DNA from: Galbibacter kalidii
Lineage (GTDB): Bacteria; Bacteroidota; Bacteroidia; Flavobacteriales; Flavobacteriaceae
DNA length: 64,000 nt
Direction of reading: 5' to 3'
Assembly (NCBI RefSeq): GCF_026241135.1
Contig: NZ_JAPFGA010000008.1
Coordinates: 111,941 to 175,940 of the forward strand
The notes under the pieces were generated by a model. The model did not search any database, had not been told where the DNA came from, and saw only the letters and a list, made by a program, of their open reading frames with translations. The first letter of the stretch is position 1. Each line of letters starts with the position of its first letter. Shown piece by piece: positions 29,283 to 37,633 of the stretch. Position numbers and translations under genes: made by a program.

Positions 29283-32200
29283 ATGGAGCGGGAACCTTTC
29301 TTTAGTAAGGAAGGAGAGGATCCCTTTTTTTCAAAATCCGGCAAAACGGACAATTCATTTTTTAATCCGACTTCAATTCAGCCAAAATTATCCATAGGTC
29401 AACCCAATGACAAATACGAAGTAGAAGCAGACGCCATGGCCGACAGGGTAGTGCAAAAATTAAGTCAACCTGCCAACTATTCCCCCCTTGAGGGGGGCCA
29501 GGGGGGTGTAAATGGAGGTAGCCACATACAAACCAAATGCACCGAATGTGAAGATGAAGAGAAGCTACAGAAAAAAGAAGAAAGTCTGGTTGATAGCATA
29601 AGCCACATTCAGCGTAAACCCATTTTTGAGAGCGATGCAGAGCAACCTGAGCAGGAAGTACAAACAAAGCCCTTAATTCAAACCAAATGCGCTGAATGCC
29701 TGTCTGCCGAAAAGGCAGGTGAACAGGGGGAACCGGAACAACTTCAAGCAAAAGCAGAAGGTTCTTCCCTGAATGCTCCTTCCGGTATAGAGAGCAAGCT
29801 AAATGCAAATAAAGGTAGCGGAAACCCTTTGTCTCCCGGGATACAAAACTCTATGAGCTCAGCATTTGGAACCGATTTTAGTGGTGTCCGTGTGCACACC
29901 GGGTATAATGCAGTGCAAATGAACAAGGAATTGGGGGCACAGGCATTTACGCATGGTCCGGATATTTATTTTAATGAAGGGAAGTATAATCCTGAGACTT
30001 CCCCGGGTAAACATTTGCTGGCACATGAGTTAACGCATACGGTGCAGCAGGGGGCTGTTCAAGACCAAAAGAAAATTCAAAAAGAAGTTGATTGTAACGG
30101 AACAAAAATATATACAGATCAACAAGTAAAACCGGAAGCCCAGGAAAAATCTGTGTCCGAAAGTAATGACTCGGAAACTGCGGTAGAAGCAAAACCTATG
30201 GCTAAAAGTATCTTACATAAGCCAGATAGCTCAGGGCAACTGACAAATACAACTCCATTATCAGCTAAAATTAGTTCTATCCAACCCAAATGTGAAGATT
30301 GTGAAAAAGAGGATGCCGGGGAAATGGAACAGCAGTCCGAATTGCAAAAAAAATCGGTTTCAGGTGTCACTCTTCCACCTCCCGATGATAATGAACCCAA
30401 TATTCAGCGCAGGACCCTGGAGATGGAAAAAACGGAATATCCCATCCTGTTTAAAAAAATACCCAACATACAGCTTCAAAGCAATAGCAGGGACGAAGGC
30501 ACTACGAGAAAAAGAATCGTGGAAGAAGCCCAAAAAATGGTAGGAAAGATAGAGGCCAAAAAGAACGATGGCAGTGGACGTAGGGTAGGCGCAGATCACC
30601 TCCTGAAAGTCTTTCATCTGGCCGCCAAAGATGCCTGGCCGGATGAAGTCATTGAAAATGTGAGATATACAAAAGAACTTCCCCATTGGTGTGGTATTTT
30701 TTCTGTGTATGCCATAAAAAAAGCAGGGATCGACCTGGGATACTGGGAAGTAGGTAAAGGAGTATCCAATTATGGTACACTTAAACCTACCGATAACCCT
30801 CAACCCGGTGATATCGGGTATTTCCATGAAAAACAACACCATTGTATTATCAAAGCCGTTAATGGAGATGTTATAGAATCCATAGATGGTAATAGTGGAA
30901 ACTTTAGCGAAGTAATAGAGAAAACAAGGCCCCGAAATGCTTTTACAGGTGGTTTTATGACTGCCTTCACCGGTTCTGAAAAATACCTCCAAAGGAAAGA
31001 AGAAACTTCAGCTTTCCAAACCTCTGACGGTCCTTCACTAGAAGATAAACTAAGTGCCAAAGCAGGGAAAGGCTCATCCATGGATGAAACTACTAAAACC
31101 CAAATGGAATCCGGATTTGATGCCGATTTCAGTGGAGTGAAGATCCATACGGACAGCGACGCGGTGACCATGAACAAATCGTTGAATGCCCAGGCCTTTA
31201 CGCATGGTAGTGATATTTATTTTAATGAAGGGAAATATAATCCCGAGACTTCCTCGGGGAAACATTTGCTGGCGCATGAGCTGACGCATACGGTGCAGCA
31301 GGGAAAGACTAGACTCCGAACCAAAAAGCAGTCAGGTAGGGATAAAAGAGAGCTTCAGAATAGGGAGGTTCCGAATGTACAAAGAGCGTGGTATAATGTG
31401 GATATACCATTTACGAATTATCAATTTGATCCAAGTATAAGGGGACTAAAAAATGCTGCGAGAATTACCGGGGATACAGTGCGTGCCGGTGGTAGCTATG
31501 TCTATGAAAAAGGGAAAGAATTCATAATTGAACAATTAGAAAGATTTGCTCCGGGATTATTAGACTTTTTGAGAAAAGATTGGATTGAAGTCATTAAGGA
31601 GAAAATTGGAAGTGCAATAGATAAATTGTTTGGTGGGATTATCTCAAAAGTTCAAACTTTTGGATTAACAGGGATAATTACCAAGTTTGTCGGACAAATT
31701 GCAGGAAATGTATTAGAGTCTTCAACCAGTTTAGCATTGAAAACAGAAGCAGCTGTTAAAAAGACTTCAATGGCCATTTTTAAGTTCGTCAGTTCGTTTA
31801 CGAGGCCTCTTTTTAAAGCTTTTCAAAAAGTTTCAGGACAATTTATCGCTGTGCTTGATGGTTTATGGAACAAACTGGGATTACCAGTATTTGAAGCTGT
31901 AAAATCCATGAGCAGTAGCGTTTGGAATTCTCTTAAATCCAAGGCGGAATGGGTATGGGGTCTTATATCACCTATCCGGGAAACACTCAGTGACGCATGG
32001 GATTGGGTAAAAGAGAAGTTTAATATTTCCTGGAATGGAGTGGGGTCGGTATGGGGTTGGCTTAAGGACAAGATCAGTGCGGCCTGGAATAGAATATACA
32101 AATTTATAAAGCCGGTTTTAAAGCCTTTGAAATCGCTTAGTAAAGTATTTAAACTGTTCAGTTCGAATGGTCCGTTGGCATCTCTTCTCGAAGCAGGCAT

Positions 32201-34697
32201 AACATTCTGGAACTATGCACAAATCTTAATCAGTTCTCTGAGCGTTCCTAAAATGTTTATTCAAGCTGCTCAAGTTCTTAAAAATATAGTCTTTCCTGTT
32301 TTAATGAAGGGAATTAACAAAATCAAAGCCTTTTTACTATCTGGATTTACATGGTTTGTATCGGTTTTAAATTCAATATCGACAGGATTTACAAATTTAA
32401 TCAACGTCCTAAATGGTGTGCTTTTATCCGTAATAAGAGCAATTGTACAAGCGGTTTCCTTGGTATTTAATTTAATTAAATCTATGGTAACCGGGCTTGT
32501 TGGTGTACTGGTAAATGCAGTAAATTCATTAATGACAGATTTCTGGGGCTTTTTAAAAGACCTGTTAATTTTTGTCACAGGGATTGTAATAATAATAGTA
32601 AATCCCGCAAACTGGTTTTTCTATATGGGCGCATTGGCTGCAAAATTGGCATGGACATTAATCCCTAATTTTATTAAGCCGACAGCTATTAATTTCCTGC
32701 TCGATATGACCATTAAAGGGTTAAAGCTATTGGGTAGGCCAACAATGTTAGGTCCTCTTTGGGAAATAATTGTACATGGTATGATTGGCTTTGTAAATCG
32801 TATCAAAAATATGAAACCTGATACACAGATCCGTTTTATCGAAAAACTAATAAATACCGGGATTAATCCCAGTTATTACACAGGGCTCTATTCAGGAGTT
32901 ATTAAAGGAATTGTCTGGGATGGGCTTGTGGGCTTAATTATGACTATTGTAGACATCATTACAATGGTCCCAGATCTGATTTCTGGTATATATAACTTCT
33001 TCAAAGGAGTTCTGGAAGATATTGCGTCCATTAAAAAGTTTATCCAAAGTTTTGCTAAACTGGGGAAAGAAATAGAAGCATTTATAAACGATCCCAAAGC
33101 TTTAAATCAAATAGTAGATCTTATTAAGAAAAGTCCCAAGATTTTGTTTTCTATGGTAGAAAAGGCTTTTGAGATTGCTAAGGACTGGTCAAAAAATGCA
33201 GGTGAAAAAATTGCGGACTCCCTGTTTTCTTTTGTGCTTAAAAATGATGCCTTTACCATTGGACTTGAAATCGGCACTGTTATAGGAATGATATTATTTG
33301 AAATACTGTTACTCGTGTTCTCAGGATCAATAGGTAATATAGTTAAATGGGGTGGAAAAGCAGTAAGCTGGATTGGCAAAGGCTTAAAAATGTTAATTAA
33401 AGGCTTAAAAACGGGAGGTGGTCTTATAATGAGAGGATTTAAGGCTATACAAACTGTAGCATCTGCAGGATGGAAAGTTTTAAAAAGTGTGGTAAAAGGA
33501 TCTTTAGCTAAGGTTTTCAACAGGCTTAAAAAGATTATGGATGATGTTATTGCATGGTTTAAAAAACTGTTTCAACGCGTATTTGGGAAAAAAAAGGGAG
33601 CAGGAAGAAAAAAGGGAGCAGGGAGAAAAAAGCCAAAGGATGCACAGTGGCAGGTATTTAAATTGGCAGTTAAAAAACATTTTTACAATTTCCAAAAAAA
33701 TGGGCTTTCAAAAACCAAGACCAAATCTGAGTTTGGAAAAATAGTTAGAAAGCATAGAAAAGTAGCTTCCAGATCATTACGACCTGTTAGGACAGATCAT
33801 GGTTACTATACACTTCACGCAAAAAGAAAAAGAAAAGGTATTCTTGCCCGGGAAGTAGGGAAAGTTCCACTTCCTACGAATCTTCGTTGGAAAAAAGGAA
33901 ACAAAGCAGTCAGGGAAAGGCTTAAAAAGTTAAAAAATAATGAATTTAGTACTAATGCTATTAATTTGATATTAAAACCTTTTATACGCAAGTATAAATA
34001 TTCATCTCTTGAAGCCAAATGGGATCCTAAGGAAAATGATTGGGACATCATGGGCAAAATGAATCCTGAAGGTAAAGTAGCTGAGGTTGAGAAAGAAGCT
34101 AAAGACTTACATACTGGCAGTGCATCAGATCCTATACCTATTCATTGGTATAAAAGACCGCAGGATTATCCTCGACAGATTAGCTTGATTATTGATGGGG
34201 AGTCAGAGCAGATACCTATGTATGGAAATAAGCAGGTATATTGGAAAAAACATAAAACTCGTCCAGGGAAAATGTATCGTATAGGTGTATCTGAACGAAA
34301 CCGTGTATACAACGGTAGGAGACTTAAAAAAGCGTCTATACATGGCCGCAGACCAAATGCCCAAAGTGATTTTAAAAAATTATTAATAGCGAAAGGTTAT
34401 AAGCGGTTTTTTGATAGAAAAGACCCCAGAACAAAAGATGTAGATCATGTGACTGATTTAGGCTTTGGAGGAAGTAATAGGAACAGTAACTTATGGCCAC
34501 TTAAAGCAGATATTAATCAACGCCCAGTTCCATGGAGGGGTCCCAATTGGTCAGAGAATTATATCATTAAATACAAAAAAATTGAAAATGGTAATATCCG
34601 GGCAAAAGAATCTCCAATAGGTAGCCTGTGGGGTAAATATTTTAAAATAATTGGATTTAAGGTTCCTCCTCCACTGCCTGGAGGTAAAGATAAATAA
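29283..34697 (+). CDS. eCIS cargo: 1804-aa DUF4157 polymorphic toxin with CHAP-like and HNH-like domains
   Basis: Domain order: leader with FFSK repeats and IQPKLSIGQPNDKYEVEAD (31-50); DUF4157 copy 1 (about 183-257, HELTH 248-252); low-complexity part with Q(T/P)KCxxC motifs; CHAP/NlpC-like peptidase (about 405-563, Cys470 in HWCGIFSVYA and His520 in HHCII); DUF4157 copy 2 (about 600-675, HELTH at 665); a Trp-rich and hydrophobic helical region (about 740-1440) suited to membrane insertion or translocation; a basic KKGAGR repeat; a DPIPIHW pre-toxin segment; and an HNH-like nuclease (DVDHVTDLGFGG with His1722, then NSNLWPLKADINQ). The frame is open upstream of the ATG to a possible CTG start at 29232. 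Cargo delivery through the eCIS is inferred from DUF4157. Confidence 0.85.
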   Translation: MEREPFFSKEGEDPFFSKSGKTDNSFFNPTSIQPKLSIGQPNDKYEVEADAMADRVVQKLSQPANYSPLEGGQGGVNGGSHIQTKCTECEDEEKLQKKEESLVDSISHIQRKPIFESDAEQPEQEVQTKPLIQTKCAECLSAEKAGEQGEPEQLQAKAEGSSLNAPSGIESKLNANKGSGNPLSPGIQNSMSSAFGTDFSGVRVHTGYNAVQMNKELGAQAFTHGPDIYFNEGKYNPETSPGKHLLAHELTHTVQQGAVQDQKKIQKEVDCNGTKIYTDQQVKPEAQEKSVSESNDSETAVEAKPMAKSILHKPDSSGQLTNTTPLSAKISSIQPKCEDCEKEDAGEMEQQSELQKKSVSGVTLPPPDDNEPNIQRRTLEMEKTEYPILFKKIPNIQLQSNSRDEGTTRKRIVEEAQKMVGKIEAKKNDGSGRRVGADHLLKVFHLAAKDAWPDEVIENVRYTKELPHWCGIFSVYAIKKAGIDLGYWEVGKGVSNYGTLKPTDNPQPGDIGYFHEKQHHCIIKAVNGDVIESIDGNSGNFSEVIEKTRPRNAFTGGFMTAFTGSEKYLQRKEETSAFQTSDGPSLEDKLSAKAGKGSSMDETTKTQMESGFDADFSGVKIHTDSDAVTMNKSLNAQAFTHGSDIYFNEGKYNPETSSGKHLLAHELTHTVQQGKTRLRTKKQSGRDKRELQNREVPNVQRAWYNVDIPFTNYQFDPSIRGLKNAARITGDTVRAGGSYVYEKGKEFIIEQLERFAPGLLDFLRKDWIEVIKEKIGSAIDKLFGGIISKVQTFGLTGIITKFVGQIAGNVLESSTSLALKTEAAVKKTSMAIFKFVSSFTRPLFKAFQKVSGQFIAVLDGLWNKLGLPVFEAVKSMSSSVWNSLKSKAEWVWGLISPIRETLSDAWDWVKEKFNISWNGVGSVWGWLKDKISAAWNRIYKFIKPVLKPLKSLSKVFKLFSSNGPLASLLEAGITFWNYAQILISSLSVPKMFIQAAQVLKNIVFPVLMKGINKIKAFLLSGFTWFVSVLNSISTGFTNLINVLNGVLLSVIRAIVQAVSLVFNLIKSMVTGLVGVLVNAVNSLMTDFWGFLKDLLIFVTGIVIIIVNPANWFFYMGALAAKLAWTLIPNFIKPTAINFLLDMTIKGLKLLGRPTMLGPLWEIIVHGMIGFVNRIKNMKPDTQIRFIEKLINTGINPSYYTGLYSGVIKGIVWDGLVGLIMTIVDIITMVPDLISGIYNFFKGVLEDIASIKKFIQSFAKLGKEIEAFINDPKALNQIVDLIKKSPKILFSMVEKAFEIAKDWSKNAGEKIADSLFSFVLKNDAFTIGLEIGTVIGMILFEILLLVFSGSIGNIVKWGGKAVSWIGKGLKMLIKGLKTGGGLIMRGFKAIQTVASAGWKVLKSVVKGSLAKVFNRLKKIMDDVIAWFKKLFQRVFGKKKGAGRKKGAGRKKPKDAQWQVFKLAVKKHFYNFQKNGLSKTKTKSEFGKIVRKHRKVASRSLRPVRTDHGYYTLHAKRKRKGILAREVGKVPLPTNLRWKKGNKAVRERLKKLKNNEFSTNAINLILKPFIRKYKYSSLEAKWDPKENDWDIMGKMNPEGKVAEVEKEAKDLHTGSASDPIPIHWYKRPQDYPRQISLIIDGESEQIPMYGNKQVYWKKHKTRPGKMYRIGVSERNRVYNGRRLKKASIHGRRPNAQSDFKKLLIAKGYKRFFDRKDPRTKDVDHVTDLGFGGSNRNSNLWPLKADINQRPVPWRGPNWSENYIIKYKKIENGNIRAKESPIGSLWGKYFKIIGFKVPPPLPGGKDK
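29482..29506. repeat. In-frame palindromic C6-TTGA-G6 element inside the toxin gene
   Basis: Six C, TTGA, six G, then CCA and six more G. It encodes SPLEGGQGG in the linker of the toxin. The same kind of CCCCCTTGAGGGGG sequence is, from memory, a common intergenic palindrome in Bacteroidota, so this looks like a repeat that landed in frame. G-runs of this length stand out in an A+T-rich locus. Confidence 0.6.
29942..30052 (+). repeat. Direct repeat, copy 1 (DUF4157 core)
   Basis: 111 bases that match 31193-31303 at 100 positions by hand comparison. It encodes the AFTHG...HELTHTVQQ core of the first DUF4157 domain. Confidence 0.85.
31193..31303 (+). repeat. Direct repeat, copy 2 (DUF4157 core)
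   Basis: Second copy, 1251 bases (417 codons) downstream and in the same frame. Recombination between the copies would remove the CHAP-like domain without breaking the frame. Confidence 0.85.
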
Positions 34698-34716
34698 TAA
34701 CTTAATTATAGATACA

Positions 34717-35388
34717 ATGTATGTGAACCCATTTTATTTGATTACGCCCATTAATAAAAATGATAAACCGAACCCTTTAAATAAGATATTTGGTCCATCT
34801 CCTGTGGTCCCTGAGGAAATGTGGCCAAAAGTTGGCGAGCTGTTTTATCATCATATTATATCTTTTGACGCTAGAGACTTAGTTTTTCCACAAAATAATA
34901 AGGTAATGGCTATTTCCATATTTCAGTCTCCAGTGTCGTCCGGAAATTTTGAAAAAGATTTTTTCAAAATAGTAAGGACAAGTAGAATTGATAATGTATC
35001 TCAAAGATTGTCTTACCCAAAAGGTTATTTACCCTGGTGGAGTGGTCATCCAAAGGAATCCATTTTCTCAACAGGGCTTCCCTTTACATTGGAAGAGCAA
35101 AATTTTGTGCCTCAACATATTATTAAAGAAGGTCTTGCTTGTAAGGATGAGTTTTATCCCATTCCATATGAATACGAAAAAATTGAGAATTTCCAGTCGT
35201 ACATCGGAGGTTTTCCCGTATGGATACAGGGCAATGAATCTCCAATTCAAGAAAATGGCGAGCCAGCTGATTTTCTGATGAAACTTTCCGGATTTGATGA
35301 CTGGTTTCAAATGTCAATTATAAACGGATATGATTTATATGTTTTTCTCACAGATAGCGGCGAATTAAAATATATTGGACAGTCTTAA
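34717..35388 (+). CDS. Probable immunity protein of the adjacent toxin (DUF1963/YwqG-like)
   Basis: 223 residues from the ATG at 34717 (MYVNPFYLITPINKND). The C-terminal half has the DUF1963/YwqG pattern SYIGGFPVWIQGNESP, DFLMKLSGFDDWF, YDLYVFLTDSGEL. Such proteins serve as immunity factors in many polymorphic toxin loci. It begins 20 bases after the nuclease-like toxin, which is the usual place for immunity genes. The longer frame from 34651 overlaps the toxin end and is less likely. No signal peptide, consistent with neutralising a cytoplasmic nuclease. Confidence 0.65.
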   Translation: MYVNPFYLITPINKNDKPNPLNKIFGPSPVVPEEMWPKVGELFYHHIISFDARDLVFPQNNKVMAISIFQSPVSSGNFEKDFFKIVRTSRIDNVSQRLSYPKGYLPWWSGHPKESIFSTGLPFTLEEQNFVPQHIIKEGLACKDEFYPIPYEYEKIENFQSYIGGFPVWIQGNESPIQENGEPADFLMKLSGFDDWFQMSIINGYDLYVFLTDSGELKYIGQS

Positions 35389-35427
35389 TAATATGAAGCA
35401 TATATATAAATTAATAAAAAATTAATC

Positions 35428-36840
35428 ATGTCAACAAACAACACATACACACCCAGCAAAGCCCACCAATGGAACCGCCTGACCTGTGATGCCCTGCATT
35501 ATACGGCAGCGCCACCTACCATTGCAGCGCGGGCATTGGCCATGGTACATACTGCAATGTATGATGCATGGACCAATTATAATGACGGAGGTTGCGAGGT
35601 AAGCACCACCACGGGAAGCTACTTAAAGCAACCGGATAGCGAATGTATTTCAGAAAACCGTAAAAAAACGTACAGCTATGCAGCCTATACGGTGTTACAG
35701 ACCCTCTTCTGCCTACTTCTGCCACCGGAACACAAGAACATGTTCCGCGATTTTATGTGCGATTGTGGTTACGATCCCGATGACAAAAATTTAAAACCCG
35801 ATAATCCCGTGGGTATAGGGAATTTATCAGCGAAACTTATTTTGGAATGCCGGGCGGGTGACGGTTCCAATCCGTATGCAACCCTGCATCAAGGGAGCTA
35901 TACCGATTATAGTGGCTATTGTCCTGTAAACCCTCCTGAGCCTCAGCCTATAAAATACACAGACCGCTGGCAGCCCTTGTTAAAAGGACATAAACCCCAA
36001 ACTTTTTTAACAGCCCACTGGGGACTTATAAAACCTTTTGCCTTGGCATGGGGCGGACAGTTCAGACCGTCATCACCGTCATCTTGTGGTGATCGTGATT
36101 TTGTTAAACAGGCTGAGGTAATTTTAAACTACAGTAAAAATCTTACAGACGAACAAAAAATAATAGCTGAGTTATGGGCCGGAATGCACGAGGATAAATT
36201 TGAAGATGCGATAAATGACAAGGACGGCTCTTGGGGAGTGCCACCCGCACAGTGTTGCAGGCAGGCAAGATATTTGTCTAAAAAATATGGGCATAAAAAC
36301 GCTTATGATATCAAAATGTTTTTTGTAGTTGCCAATGCACTGCTCGACGCTGGTATTGCTGCTTGGGACTGCAAAGTGTATTACGATTATGTAAGACCGG
36401 TTTCTGCCATTCGAAATATTTATAGGGGTAAAACCATTGAGGCCTGGGGCGGACCATGTGAAGGCACCAAAAAAATTGAAGGTGAAAACTGGATCCCCTA
36501 TATCCCAACACCTCCTTTTGCCGAGTATGTATCGGGACACAGTACATTTAGTGCTGCTACTGCTGAGGTATTGACAAATTTTTGCCAAAATGGAAAATAT
36601 GGTGAATCCGTGACCATCCCAAAAGGAGGGTCTAAAATTGAACCCGGATGCACCCCTTCAGAAGATGTTGTCCTCGAATGGAAAACCTTAAAAGATACTG
36701 CCGGTGAAGCAGGAATATCAAGATTGTACGGAGGTATTCATTTCGTGGATGGTGATATGGAAGGGCGGAAATTGGGTAGCAGGGTAGGATGTGTGGTATG
36801 GGACAAAGCCATGCAATATTTCAATGGAGAATTAGGATAA
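35428..36840 (+). CDS. Vanadium-dependent haloperoxidase-like / PAP2-fold enzyme in the eCIS locus
   Basis: 470 residues. The three vanadate or phosphate binding motifs are all present: K316-x6-R323-P (KVYYDYVRP), S-G-H371 (EYVSGHSTFS) and S-R432-x5-H438 (SRLYGGIHF). Spacing equals that of fungal vanadium chloroperoxidase (Lys353/Arg360, His404, Arg490/His496). The enzyme may oxidise halides with peroxide or act as an acid phosphatase; sequence alone does not decide. No signal peptide is visible, which is unusual for secreted haloperoxidases and would fit loading into an eCIS particle. It sits between immunity and ParA genes. Confidence 0.85.
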   Translation: MSTNNTYTPSKAHQWNRLTCDALHYTAAPPTIAARALAMVHTAMYDAWTNYNDGGCEVSTTTGSYLKQPDSECISENRKKTYSYAAYTVLQTLFCLLLPPEHKNMFRDFMCDCGYDPDDKNLKPDNPVGIGNLSAKLILECRAGDGSNPYATLHQGSYTDYSGYCPVNPPEPQPIKYTDRWQPLLKGHKPQTFLTAHWGLIKPFALAWGGQFRPSSPSSCGDRDFVKQAEVILNYSKNLTDEQKIIAELWAGMHEDKFEDAINDKDGSWGVPPAQCCRQARYLSKKYGHKNAYDIKMFFVVANALLDAGIAAWDCKVYYDYVRPVSAIRNIYRGKTIEAWGGPCEGTKKIEGENWIPYIPTPPFAEYVSGHSTFSAATAEVLTNFCQNGKYGESVTIPKGGSKIEPGCTPSEDVVLEWKTLKDTAGEAGISRLYGGIHFVDGDMEGRKLGSRVGCVVWDKAMQYFNGELG

Positions 36841-36845
36841 GAAAA

Positions 36846-37610
36846 ATGACAAAAATTATTTCCATAGCAAATTTTAAGGGTGGTGTTGGCAAAACAACAA
36901 CGGCCATTAATCTTGCTGCAGCGTTAAGAGACTTGGGTAAAAAAACATTGTTGATAGATGTAGATCCTCAGGCAAACCTAACACAATCGTTAGGAATAAA
37001 AGATGGAGTTGAAAGATCGATTTACGACATCTTGCACAAAGAGGCTTTTGGAGAGGATAACGACCTTACCGCAGCGATTGTAAAAGCCTCGGGATTGGAT
37101 GTAATCCCTTCGTCTTTGGAATTGGCCAATGCCGAACTAGAACTTGCCAGTATATACGGAAGGGAACAGATACTGGCGCAACTTACTAAATCCTTGAACA
37201 ATTACGATTTCGTATTTATCGATTGTCCGCCTGCCATGGGAATGCTTACGATTAACGCGTTGGTGGCCAGTGATACGGTATTATTGCCTTTGCAGGCAGA
37301 ATTCTTACCTTTAAAAGGGGTGCGCAATTTTTTAAAGCATTTTGACCATATCAAGAGGCTGAATAAAAAAGTGAAACTGCTGGGATTTGTCCTTACCAAA
37401 TTCGATAAGAGGAAAAAAATGAACCGTCATGTTAAGGAATTACTGGAAAGCGAATTTTCAAAGGATAAAGTGTTTAAAACCCATATCAGGATCAATATTG
37501 CCCTGGCCAATGCACAACAAAAAGGGATGGATATATATTCGTATGACAAGAACTCCAATGGAGCTATGGATTATAAAGAGCTTGCAAAAGAATTCTTATT
37601 GAAAGTATAA
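36846..37610 (+). CDS. ParA/MinD-type ATPase in the eCIS locus
   Basis: 254 residues from the ATG at 36846. Deviant Walker A motif KGGVGKTTTAINLA, switch region DVDPQANLTQSLG, and IDCPPAMGMLTINAL. No ParB-like partner or parS-like repeats are seen, so plasmid partition is unlikely; orphan ParA proteins often position large complexes on the nucleoid or membrane. Here it may place eCIS particles or their cargo. It overlaps nothing from the chosen start; the longer frame from 36789 runs into the haloperoxidase gene and is rejected. Confidence 0.85.
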   Translation: MTKIISIANFKGGVGKTTTAINLAAALRDLGKKTLLIDVDPQANLTQSLGIKDGVERSIYDILHKEAFGEDNDLTAAIVKASGLDVIPSSLELANAELELASIYGREQILAQLTKSLNNYDFVFIDCPPAMGMLTINALVASDTVLLPLQAEFLPLKGVRNFLKHFDHIKRLNKKVKLLGFVLTKFDKRKKMNRHVKELLESEFSKDKVFKTHIRINIALANAQQKGMDIYSYDKNSNGAMDYKELAKEFLLKV

Positions 37611-37633
37611 AAGAACAATCTGTAAAACCGAGA

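Noticed and set aside
29362..34057. Long minus-strand open frames across the large toxin gene
   Set aside because: They are shadows of the plus-strand coding frame, with no family features and poor composition.
34651..34716. Longer start of the immunity-like gene
   Set aside because: It overlaps the toxin C-terminus in another frame; the ATG at 34717 is a better start.
36789..36845. Longer start of the ParA gene
   Set aside because: The family begins at MTKIISIANFKGGVGKT (36846); the extra residues come from the haloperoxidase gene in another frame.
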